Below are positions 49,591-59,881 of a DNA stretch of 64,000 bases, piece after piece (the stretch's first letter is position 1; the number at the start of each line of letters is the position of its first letter). This DNA is from Macrolepiota albuminosa (taxonomy: Eukaryota > Basidiomycota > Agaricomycetes > Agaricales > Agaricaceae). The stretch is taken from the NCBI GenBank assembly GCA_027475525.1, contig JAMWFC010000049.1, positions 1,297-65,296 on the forward strand. Reading direction: 5' to 3'. The position numbers and the translations under genes were made by a program. The notes under the pieces are model-generated. The model saw only the letters and a list, made by a program, of their open reading frames with translations, was not told the origin of the DNA and made no database searches.

Positions 49591-52057
49591 ATGGAACAAC
49601 AAGTCCAGCGCATGCCGCCACGCAACCACTTCTCGGCACCGAAATGGGACGAGTCCAAGCCACGGGAGCTCTCTCAGTATTTCAAGGAATTAGAGTATTT
49701 ATTCAGGGACTGTAACATTACCGACCACACGCAGATGAAGGAGTACGCGGCAAGATACGTATCGTATGACACGGCAGAGACGTGGACAGGTCTTACTGAG
49801 TTTGCCGCCTTTGTTCCTGCCGCCCCGCCAGCTCCAGCTCAAGGCGCTTCGTATGGGGACTGGAAGACGGCAGTAATCCAGCTGTACCCTGGCGCAGAGG
49901 AGGCTACCCGATACACGGTTAACGAGTTACAGAAACTAGTACAGGAATCTTTCGACAACGGCACATCTTCGCTTGGCACGTTCTCTACATATTACCGCGA
50001 GTTCCAGAAAATCGCTAGGTGGCTTCTGCAGAACGGCAAGCTCTATATTAACGAGGAGCGTCGCCTATTTCAGCAGGGCATCCCGACTTCACTGTGGACT
50101 CGTATTGCTCGTCGCCTAGAGATAGTTCATCAGGCCCATCACCCTGACGAGCCCTATAACGTTGCCAACGTCTTTGAAGCCGGTAAATGGGTTCTCAAGG
50201 GAACGGACACTGGCGTTGGCATACCACGCGCTAGGACGAGCCCACCACCTGAGCGAACTAACGGTATCATTCCCATCCCGCCTCCTGTTGCCGACTTCGT
50301 TAAGAAAGAGGAGCTCAATGCTGCTATTACCGCCGCTGTCGCTTCCGCTATGACGCGTATTGAAACTATGATTACCACCAACCTGACTGCTAACCGACCC
50401 GCTAACGTACCCGCACCTGGCCCTTGCCACTTCTGTGGGGAAATTGGCCACACCATGACGAGAGGACGCTGCGCGACTTTAACGTACCCGCACCTGGCCC
50501 TTGCCACTTCTGTGGGGAAATTGGCCACACCATGACGAGAGGACGCTGCGCGACTTTAGAGAATTATATTTGGCAAGGGAGGATTCGACGGGCTATCAAC
50601 GGCAAGATAGTCCTCACCACTGGCGCCATCATTCCCAACTACCCAGACAAGAAGTCTTTCCAGGAGCGAGTTGATGAATGGCATAGGCGCAATCCAGGAC
50701 AAATCGTTACTGGCACGCTATCTGGCAACCCCAACCCCGACCCTGAACAAGCGACCCAACAGCAAATGGTTCACGAGGTCTTACATTTCGACAGCGTTGG
50801 CGACCACCCTACTTTTTCGCGGGAAGAGCGTATCGCCAAGCTCCAACAGGAGTTGGATTCGCTTAAGAATCAGGTCTTTGATGGGGTTGAAGTTAAGCAG
50901 CCCAAACAACCTCTTAAAGGATACAAGCCGATGCCTCCTGCTAGCAAATTACCGACGCCTGCTCCTGCCGCACCGCCTGCTACTGCCCTTGCTCCTGCTC
51001 CAGAACCCTCGTCGTCCGCTACCGCTCCCGAACCGCCTTTGCCGCCTCTCTATCCTTACTCAGGGATTCCCGACCGATATCATGCTCCCGCCCAACAAAA
51101 CTTTGCCGCTCCCGAGAAACGTCCTGAGGGTGGCTACCAACCTACTGCGCCAATTTTCGACATAGAGAAATCTAACCACGTTTTTAACCGTATCATGAAA
51201 ACCGCCGTCACCTTGTCAGTAGAAGAACTTTGTAGTATTGCTCCCGACGTCCGCAACCAGGTCAAGACAGCAGTTACTCCTCGACGACCCTTGGCGACAG
51301 CTGTTGCCGAGGTTGATGAACTCGACGATGCGCTTCCTGGTTTCTCTGTTACCATCGACTCTCCCGACACCGATGAACCGTTGCCGAGGTTGATGAACTC
51401 GACGATGCGCTTCCTGGTTTCTCTGTTACCATCGACTCTCCCGACACCAATGAACCTCTTGCCGACTCCATCGCTAACGCCACCTCTGTGGACCCAGTGG
51501 AGACCTACCTTAGGTCTGTGGACCATGGAGAGGACCCCGCCATCCTTACCGTCGCTCAAGAATCGCACGCTATTCGCTCAGTAGCGCTAACCGTAGACAA
51601 CAAGCACGAGGTAGAGGCAATCGTGGATAGCGGGTCTCAAATCATTTCTATGGCAGCTGAAGTCGCTAACGATCTAGGCCTTATTTACGACCCTACCGTT
51701 ATACTAAACATGCAGAGCGCTAACGGTACGGTAGACAGATCCCTCGGCCTCGCCAAGAATGTGCCATGCACCCTTGGCGACATCACCTTTTATCTTCAGA
51801 TACACATTTTGCGATCACCGGCATACGACTTACTACTCGGCAGACCCTTCGACGTCTTGGCGCGATCAGTCGTCAAGACAGTTACCGACGAGGAAACGAC
51901 CCTCACAATTAGCGACCCTAATTCCGGAATCCGACGAACGGTGCCAACGTTCCCTAGGGGACAACGAAAAGGCGCCCTCGCTAAGCCACCGGAGTTTACT
52001 GACCAGCACGCCAACGAACGACCCCATAGGTGTTTTCACAGACCATCGAGGAGGTGA
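49591..52057 (+). CDS. Gag-protease polyprotein of the Gypsy element
   Basis: ATG 49591 follows a favourable GTCGCC context. The Gag capsid-like region (residues about 1-200) reads FKELEYLFRDC..., YGDWKTAVIQLYPG and FSTYYREFQKIARWL. A CX2CX4HX6C zinc knuckle (CHFCGEIGHTMTRGRC, 50429-50476) follows, then a Pro/Ala-rich linker. The retropepsin domain has the active site VDSGSQ and the flap-side YDLLLGRPF. Duplications K and L shift the frame twice; with one copy of each removed the frame is continuous to the stop at 52055-52057. The family normally makes Gag and protease as precursors cleaved in the particle. Confidence 0.88.
50403..50556. repeat. 77-bp exact tandem duplication K
   Basis: 50403-50479 equals 50480-50556. 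It duplicates the Gag zinc knuckle and breaks the frame. Confidence 0.96.
51303..51456. repeat. 77-bp tandem duplication L (one mismatch)
   Basis: 51303-51379 and 51380-51456 differ only at 51372 (G) versus 51449 (A). Between the Gag linker and the protease. Confidence 0.93.
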
Positions 52058-55000
52058 TTGGCGACGATCACGGAGATGTGGCGCTAACGCTGGAATATGA
52101 CCATTCAACTGGTCTTGTAAATATTATATCTACCGCTTGTCTCGACGATGAAGTTTTGCTTTCCTCTACCGCTACCGACGCTGAGACTTCCCAGAAAAAT
52201 CAAAACATTACCGACTCTTCTCTTGCCTACTTGTACCTTACCGCTTCAGAATCTTTTCAGAATACTGCGTCTACAGATACCTATCTCACTACCCTTCCCA
52301 GAGCCTCGTCTCCTGCCGTTCTTGGACTTGCCGCTCCTCAGGCTACAGTTCCCCTTTCCACTTCTGTATATAACCAAGCTAACGCTCCCAAAAGGAAAGG
52401 GGTTCAAGTTAAAAAGAAATATAAGCCAGTTGCGCTTAAAACAAAGCCCATCGCTACGCACTCTCCTGAGACGTTTAGAATCGAGCGCCAGATTATTGGC
52501 GACCCTCTTGCTGACATGCCGACTTTATCACCGAATCCGCCACCTTTTCAGCCGACAGGACGTTTTACCGAGGAACGCCGGCAACAATTCGCCAAGGAGC
52601 ACGACACAGGATATTTGACCAAAGATGAGTTGAACGTTCTTACCGATCTTGTCGCTAAGCAAGACAAAGCCTTCGCTTGGGAGGACTCAGAACGCGGCAG
52701 CCTACGTACAGACTTCTTCCCGCCTGTGGTGATCCCGACCATTCCTCACGTACCGTGGACTGAGCACAACCGACCGTTACCGCCTGGGATCGAAGCCGAG
52801 GTCTGCCAGATCATTAGGACCAAGATACAGGCTGGCGTCTACGAGCCCTCCAATAGTTCTTACCGCTCTCGTTGGTTTTGTGTCCTCAAAAAGAACGGCA
52901 ACCTACGTATAGTCCACAGCCTTGAGCCGCTGAATAGGGTTACAATACGACACTCTGGCGTACCGCCTTTCCCTGACCACGTTGCCGAGTCCTTTGCCGG
53001 GCGCATTTGTGGCGCCACCCTTGACCTTTACGTTGGCTACGATGAACGCTTAATCCACCCTTCTTCCCGCGACCTCACTACGTTTCAAACTCCGTTTGGC
53101 GCACTGCGCCTAGTCACCTTACCGATGGGCTGGACAAACTCAGTCCCCATATTCCATGACGACATCACCTTCATCCTCCAACCCGAGATACCGCATAACG
53201 TCTTAAGCTTCATTGATGACGTTGGCGTCAAAGGCCCCAAAGACTGGCGACTCGTGAACGGCTTACCGGCGACCCATCCCGACAACTCCAACATTCGCTT
53301 AGCGCTATGGGAGTTTTTCCAGCTGCTCAATCGAGTTCTCCAACGTATGAAGTATAGCGGTGGTACCTTTAGCGGTCACAAACTTCTCCTTTGCGCGCCA
53401 AGGTTCAAAATACTTGGTCACATCTGCACTCCCAACGGTCGTGTTCCCGACGAATCTCGCTTAGCACTCTTGGAGTGCTGGGGTCCTTGCTGCGACTTAT
53501 CTGAAGTTCGCGCCTTTCTTGGCACCGTTGGCGTTCTCAGAATATTCGTCAAAAACTTTGCCCATCGCGCACATGCTCTTAACCGACTCACCCGCGCTAA
53601 CGAGCCCTTCAAATTTGGGCCGGACCAGGTCACTGCCCAACGCGACTTAGTAAAAGCCTTACAAGACGCCAAGCCCCTAGTCCCCATCGATTATACCTCT
53701 GCCGACCCTGTTATCTTGGCGGTGGACACCTCGTACATTGCCGTTGGCTACTTCTTGTGCCAATGCCTTAGCGACAATCGGAAACAGCGACGCTACAACC
53801 GCTTTGGGTCGATCACGCTAAACGACCGAGAGTCTCGCTACAGTCAGCCTAAGCTAGAGCTCTATGGACTCTTCAAAACCTTCCGGTCGCTAAAGATGTA
53901 CTTGATTGGCGTACGGAATCTGATTGTTGAAGTCGACGCTAGGTACATCAAAGGCATGCTGCAGAATCCCGATATCCAGCCATCCGCTAGCATGAACCAG
54001 TGGGTAGTCGCTATCCTCATGTATCACTTTGAGTTGGTACACGTCAAGAGTTCCTTCCACGGACCAGATGGACTCTCTAGGCGACCACGGCAACCTGGCG
54101 ACCCGCCAGTGGACCCACAGGCTGATAGCGATTTCAAGGACTGGATCGACCGACTACATGGTTTCGTGCACCTCATTCAACAGCCAATCCCCCTACTACG
54201 ACGGCAACAGCCTACCAGCATCTTTTTACATCCCATAGTCCCTTACCACCCCGAGACCTTTAGCGCACCCCTCACATTCTACACGGCAAGCATCCTTGGA
54301 CAAGACTTGCCTCCCGTAAAAGTCGTACAGGAACCCCAGTCGCTAAGAGAAGACAGCAGAAACCTGACCTACGATGCCGTCCCCCGATCCGCCAAAGCAA
54401 AGGCAGAAGACAGCCGCTTGTTAATCGTTGAACAATGGCTACAAGACCTTAAGCGACCCGCGAGCCTTACCGACAAACAATACGCGACCTTTATCCGCTA
54501 TGCTACCCATTTCTTCTTTACCGACAACAGACTTTGGCGACGAAATCGAGATGGCGCTCACAAGCTGATCATCAAGCCAGAAGGTCGCTTACGAGTCTTG
54601 CGCGCTATGCATGACGAGCTAGGTCATAGAGGTCTGTACGCTACCCGAGCTTCTCTGTTAGAACGATTCTGGTGGCCACACGCTAGTGCCGACATCGCCT
54701 GGTACATCAGGACTTGCCACCTCTGCCAAATTCAGCAAACGCGCCAAGTGCTCATCCCGCCAATCGTTGCCACGCCAGCTCCTCTCTTCAGCAAAATCTA
54801 CGTCGATACCATGCACATGCCCAAATCTGGTCGCTACAAGTACATCATTCAAGGTCGTTGCTCGCTAATCCATTGGCCTGAATTTCGAATGCTTCAAAGA
54901 AATCTGGTCGCTACAAGTACATCATTCAAGGTCGTTGCTCGCTAATCCATTGGCCTGAATTTCGAATGCTTCAAAGAGAAAATACCGACACGGTCACCAA

Positions 55001-55627
55001 GTGGCTATTTGAGGACGTCATTTGCCGTTGGGGAGCGCTAAGAGAAATCGTCATGGATAACGGTGCGCCCATTATCAAAGCGCTTACATATCTCGCCAAG
55101 AAATACAACATTCACCACATTCGAGTATCTGGCTACAACAAGCGCCCATTATCAAAGCGCTTACATATCTCGCCAAGAAATACAACATTCACCACATTCG
55201 AGTATCTGGCTACAACAAGCGCACCAATGGCCTGGTAGAGAGGCCACACTTTGACGTTCGGCAAGCGCTCTTCAAGGCAGTCGATGGCGACGAGTCTCGT
55301 TGGAGTGAAGCGACTTATTCAGTATTTTGGTCAGAAAGAGTTACCATTCGTAAGCGCATGGGTTGTTCTCCCTATTACGCGGCTACTGGCACCCATCCTT
55401 TACTCCCTGCCAACATTATAGAAGCGACCTACCTTCAGCCAGCACCCAACAGTATCTTAGCGACTACCGATCTTATCGCCAGACAAGCTATTGATCTCCA
55501 GCGAAGGAAAGAAGATTTAGAGCGACTTCACGAGGTAGTCTTTAGCGCCCGTCGCCAAGCAGCCCTACGATTCGAAACCGACCATAGCGCGACTATCAAA
55601 GATTACAACTTCCCGAGGATGCGCTAG
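52030..55627 (+). CDS. Pol: reverse transcriptase, RNase H and integrase
   Basis: Open right after TAG at 52027-52029 and in the -1 frame relative to Gag-protease, overlapping it by 28 nt. The RT domain has SRWFCVLKKNGNLRIVHSL, LPMGWTNSVPIFHDD and the catalytic FIDDV. RNase H follows (VILAVDTSYIAVGYF, LEVDARYIKGML-like). The integrase has an HHCC finger (MHDELGHRGLYAT ... CHLCQIQQ), a catalytic Asp in VDTMHMP, and Asp in VMDNGAPI with Glu in NGLVERPHFD. Duplications M and N shift the frame; with one copy of each removed the frame runs to TAG at 55625. A further one-base slip there leads into the C-terminal piece. Confidence 0.88.
54823..54976. repeat. 77-bp exact tandem duplication M
   Basis: 54823-54899 equals 54900-54976. 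In the integrase catalytic core. Confidence 0.96.
55065..55218. repeat. 77-bp exact tandem duplication N
   Basis: 55065-55141 equals 55142-55218. In the integrase core after the second catalytic Asp. Confidence 0.96.
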
Positions 55628-55932
55628 TGCTTATGTGCAACTCCAAAATTGAAACCTCATACAACAAGAAAATGCGCCCTCGCTATCTAGGACCTTTGGT
55701 AGTTATCTCCCGTAACCGTGGAGGCGCTTACGTGCTCTGTGAATTAGATGGTTCAGTACTGCATCGACCTGTTGCCGCTTTTCGCCTATTGCCATACCTC
55801 GCTAGAGAACAAATCGACTTGCCGCTTGAAGCGCTAGATATTGACACCGCCAAGCTGAGAGAACTTGAAGAAACCGAATTATTGGACGATGATGACTTGC
55901 CGACTTTAGTTGAAGAAGAAGAAAACGATTAG
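55628..55932 (+). CDS. C-terminal integrase segment of Pol, shifted by one base
   Basis: Reads KMRPRYLGPLVVISRNRGGAYVLCELDG, the SH3-like integrase C-terminal domain, then an acidic tail ending EEEEND. It lies in the -1 frame relative to the preceding Pol frame. The PEDALVLM reading across 55612-55635 suggests a single missing base, so either a mutation or a sequence error separates it. Confidence 0.8.
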
Positions 55933-56290
55933 AAAAGAATATTATTGATAAGCTCCTTTTTCTATTACTTACCTTACTTATCTGTCTTGCCGAGACTTAC
56001 TATACTATGTTCAACAGACAATTCTTTACATAGTCAAGTCGCAGCGCTAGCGTGTCGCCAACGCTTAGCGCATTGCGCAACTCTCGCCAAGGGTTTTTCG
56101 CTATGATGATTTACTGAGCGTTTCCCTTTTTCCTCAAAATTTGTCCAAGTCCCTCACATATTACTCCTCTTACTAAAACCTACCTTACAAGGCTTACCCG
56201 TCCACTCTGCAAGGAGGCGGCAAAAACAGATATATATCACGGCGGCAAAAGAAAATATATACACAGCGGCCACGCTACGCTAAGGTCCGC
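55933..56290. other. Spacer between Pol and the antisense gene
   Basis: No coding signal on either strand. This is where the Pol 3' end and the 3' end of the antisense gene converge. Confidence 0.5.
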
Positions 56291-58780
56291 TCAGTCACTT
56301 TCATCTTCCAACGGCAAAGAGTCGTCGGAAATCGGCAAGGAGGAGTCTCGGAGGGGGAGAAGATCGCCAGGCAAGATGTTGTTGGAAGTTTGCCAGTCGA
56401 TGGCGGCTTGACAATCTGCCTGGTAGTTGCGGAGAACGTTAAGGCTACGACCCAAATTGGAGTAATGCAACCTCAGCGCCATCAATTGACCGCGGACTCT
56501 TTCCCGCTCCCGACTCATTGTCGCTTCCATCGTTGACACCCTCCTCGAATACCGCTCCAACATCTCGCGAGGGTTGAGCGCTATGACGGGGTAGACGAGG
56601 TCTTGTCCCAGCCACTGGAAAGCGTCGCCAGTGACCGATGGTACAGGCTGGGGGGTCCAGGCGGGGTTGACTCTGGCGACTACTGGGCGCCTCGGCTCCA
56701 ATCCTGCAACGTCCTCGGGGTCCGATACCTCCTAGGGGGCAACGTTACCGAAAGGCGGTAACCAGCGCCACTTAGGTTCCTCCCTGGTGACTCCTGCCGC
56801 TCCCTCACCCTCTCCCGCTACCACCTCCTCGTCGCCTTGGCGCTGCGTCGCCAAGGTTTCGTCCTCCTCCCCTTCAGCGTCCTCATCCCCTCCGCTACCA
56901 CCTCCTCGTCGCCTTGGCGCTGCGTCGCCAAGGTTTCGTCCCCTCCCCTTCAGCGTCCTCATCCCCTCCTGTTGCAGCCCCCTCTGCCTTCTCCTCCTCC
57001 CCCATCTCGACATCGACGGGAGCCTCTTCCCGTTCCTCTCGAGGCGCCGCGTCGCCAACCGCTTCCCGCTCTCCCTCCTCCTGCTCCTCGCCAAGGGACC
57101 TCGCCGCCAAATGAATAGGCGACAAGAGGCCACTTGGGCCTGCCTCAGAATCGCGAGGAGGCAGGCGACTCGCCGCCAACGCCTTCTCGAGGTCCTCCAT
57201 CTCGGTATCCTTTGGCGCTGGCGAGGGGGAAGGCGACGACGAGACCACGCGAGGACGTTTTGCTTTGCCCTTCCCCTTGCTTGGGGAAGGGGCTTGTCGT
57301 TTTTCTGGGACCGAAGTCCCTTGGCGCTCGCCGGCGCCTCGGTTGCCGACTGATTCTGATCCATCTCCTTGGCGTGTCGGCAACGCCAAGGAGGCCCGTC
57401 CAATTACTGCCATGCCACCGGCAGCAACCTTCTTCCTCTGCCCCTCCACAAACTCCCTTGCCCTCCTTACCAATACAGCGCGGAAAAACGTCTTCTCGAC
57501 GAGGGCATCTGGCGCGCCGCCACGCTCACGACTCTTGGCCCCATCGATAGTACAGGTGCGCTTGAGGGCGCCACAACGATAACACGGCTGGGCCCCAGTC
57601 GGGAACCAGCAGCCTTCTGGGTCGTTGTCCGCCCAGCATTTGTCGCACTAGCGCTAGAAGTCAGCAAGAAATTAAAGTAACCAGAAAAGTCACTTACCGC
57701 TCCCCGCGCCTCCTTGAATGCCTGCCGGGTCGCCAGGGAAACAGTCTTCTTCCTCTTCATCTCCTCCATGACAACCCCGGCCTCTTGCCCCTCATCCAAG
57801 ACGGCTTCCTCCCGACGCGGCAAAAGCAAACCTCTCAGTTCCTTGTCGTCAAAGGAACGTTGGGTTGGCGCCTGCAGAAACTTAGTAATTCCAGTTCAAA
57901 ACGAAAGTACCACTCACCGCATATTGAGGAGCCGCCTTGCGACTCTGCAGATGTCGTTAGCGACCGTCGGCAACGGCAAGCGAAATTCAACACTTACCTT
58001 GCGTTTGGAAGCGCCTACCGGCTTCCTCGGCGAGCCCGACTTGCTAGCCGGCAGCACTGGGCTCAAAGTGCTGCCGGCGCGACCTACCTTGCCGGATCCC
58101 TCTGCTACTGCCTGCCTCTCAACGACAGGCGCCTTCCCCGCGGCAACGTCCTCCATCTCTGCCGCCAATGCTGCCACTCTCTCCCGCTCCTCTAGCGCCC
58201 TGGTAATCTCGCGGGCGTCTTGAGAAACTTCCTCCTGTCTTGCCGCGATCTCCTCCTCCACCTGCATACGTGCCAACGGCGCCAACACTTCTTGTTTGCT
58301 GTGGGGGGATAAATCAGACCAGAGCTAAGTTAGGATGAAGCGGTTAGAAATACTCACTCTGTCGCAGGCGCGCTTACCGTCATCGGCAACGCCCCGGACA
58401 GAATGTCCTCCAACTCGTCCTCGATAGTGGGGACAGGGGGAGGCGCCTAGGAAGCAATCAGCTAAGCGACACGGCAGGCAACAGAGACAACTTACGAAAC
58501 GAGAAAAGGGCGCTAACCACTCAGCGCCACGATTGTCGACATATCGCGCACGGCACCACTCCCGCACCTCGATTTCTCGATCCCAACCAACGCCAAGGAC
58601 GCGTACCTCGTACCAGCGCTCCAAAAGCTTCATCACGCCAACAACCAATTTTTGAGGCGCCTCGGCGCCAACGCCCTCGATATGGCGAATGAAATTGTTG
58701 GCTTTGGCGATATAGGCGTAGGCGGCTTCCTGGGCAGCCTGAGAGGGAACAGGGGGTGGAGTTGGAATACGGAAGGACAT
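56291..58780 (-). CDS. Antisense spliced passenger gene: acidic protein with six-cysteine motif
   Basis: Exons 58780-58496, 58446-58358, 58298-57998, 57944-57918, 57871-57698 and 57647-56732 all have GT-AG introns of about 46-59 nt and join in frame. The N-terminal domain of about 95 residues (MSFRIPTPPPVPSQAAQEAA, then YIAKANNFIRHIEGVG) is helical. A coiled Glu/Arg-rich segment follows. The sixth exon opens with a CX2CX8CX8CX2CX6C motif (57647-57552) and continues into basic KGKGKAKRPRVV and long acidic stretches. An in-frame TAG at 56732 separates a further 140 codons (56701-56291, coiled coil with MLERYSRRVSTMEATM). Duplication O lies inside. Function unknown; a zinc-binding, nucleic-acid or chromatin role is a guess. 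Confidence 0.75.
56815..56967. repeat. 77-bp tandem duplication O (one indel)
   Basis: 56815-56891 and 56892-56967 are the same except for one base missing and one changed in a CT-rich run of the second copy. Confidence 0.88.
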
Positions 58781-58935
58781 TTTAATTGTATTAAAGCGCC
58801 AGGTAAAGATGGGGAGGAGAAACGAAGTCCACACTCATGCGCCAGGACTATAAACAAAATCTCAAGAACGCACGGACCACCTGTCACAAAAGCGGTAACG
58901 GTAGCCTTATTTGGTGACTGAGGACAGTCAATTTT

Positions 58936-58950
58936 TCAGTTGGGGGGAGA
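58936..58950 (+). promoter_or_regulatory. Polypurine tract
   Basis: GGGGGGAGA directly abuts the 3' LTR, as expected for plus-strand priming. Confidence 0.8.
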
Positions 58951-59881
58951 TGATAGGACCCCATACAGGATCAGCGCATCAACGGCAGGCGACGGCAACA
59001 CGGCACCGACTCAAAATACCTTAGCGCGCGCTAATTATCCAATTTTGGCGATATTTGACGGCCGCGCATGGCAAGAAGCAGATCCGATCAATGATAGCGC
59101 CGACGGCAGCAGGAATGACAACTGACAGATGGCATCAGTCACTGACGACAGCGCTTAGCGAGAAGCCTGATGATCTATCAAAAACTGACGGACAGCTTGG
59201 CGTTTGACCTTGGCGTCTGACACCGCTTAGCGTCTCGATTTGGCGCTTAACATCGCTTAGGGGTTCTGACAGACAGAAGAGTGATGGAGTGATGGTTTAG
59301 CTTCGCGATCTGTCGCCTGGCGTCGCTAAGGCTCTTGAATGGACGGTAGGGATCTGAAACCGTTGGAGCTACCCCTTTGAAATTTTCCAGTTTACCGCAC
59401 TCTGGCGTCATTAGCCACTGGCGACGGCGAACTCATTGTAGTATAAAAGTACTTACCGACTTGTACATAGGACATCAGACGAATAGACCAGAGTTCCCCC
59501 ACTTACTTCAGTCTCCCTTACGCTCAAGAGCTCATTTACGGTCGGCAACGTCGAACTCGTCGGCAGTTGCAGACTCTCGCTAAACTTCGACTTATTCGTG
59601 CCTTGCAACTACGGCAGGCATTATCGACGCTTAGATCTCGCTAAGCTTACCGTGCTCTTGCCGTTGACCTTGCCGTGTTCACTTACCGCTCTTTTCTTAG
59701 GCGCTTTACCTTAGCGCTTGACACTTGCCGACCCCGTTACCGACTTTTACCCTTTTTCACAGACGCGTTCTCTGGGACCTGCCCGGGACTCCTCACATCA
59801 CTTATAGCGCGCCCAACGCACACTCTTGGTCCGGTAACACTATTGTTACATTTGTTGCTGACCAAACTTTGGGCGTCATCA
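58951..59881 (+). repeat. 3' LTR
   Basis: 931 bp. It differs from the 5' LTR at four positions: two CG/TG transitions, in AACA(C/T)GGCACC and CGCA(C/T)GGCAAG, and two transversions near GGT(A/C)CGGTAACAC(A/T)ATTG. Confidence 0.95.

Larger units (their letters stand above)
48277..59881 (+). mobile_element. Young, near-complete Ty3/Gypsy LTR retrotransposon with antisense passenger gene
   Basis: Two 931-bp LTRs (48277-49207 and 58951-59881) both start TGATAGGACC and end GTCATCA. They are flanked by a 4-bp target duplication ACGT (48273-48276 and 59882-59885). Internal order is primer-binding site, gag with zinc knuckle, protease, reverse transcriptase, RNase H and integrase, i.e. Gypsy order. 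A passenger gene on the opposite strand follows, then the polypurine tract. Total 11.6 kb, unusually long because of the passenger gene. The LTR copies differ at four positions, so the insertion is recent. Confidence 0.95.

Noticed and set aside
50403..50556. Gag with two zinc knuckles
   Set aside because: The second knuckle is part of a 77-bp exact copy that also breaks the frame; most likely an assembly artefact.
56787..57353. Pro/Ser-rich plus-strand frames inside the retrotransposon
   Set aside because: They are the reverse complement of the Glu/Arg-rich antisense gene; splice sites and the Cys motif support the minus strand.
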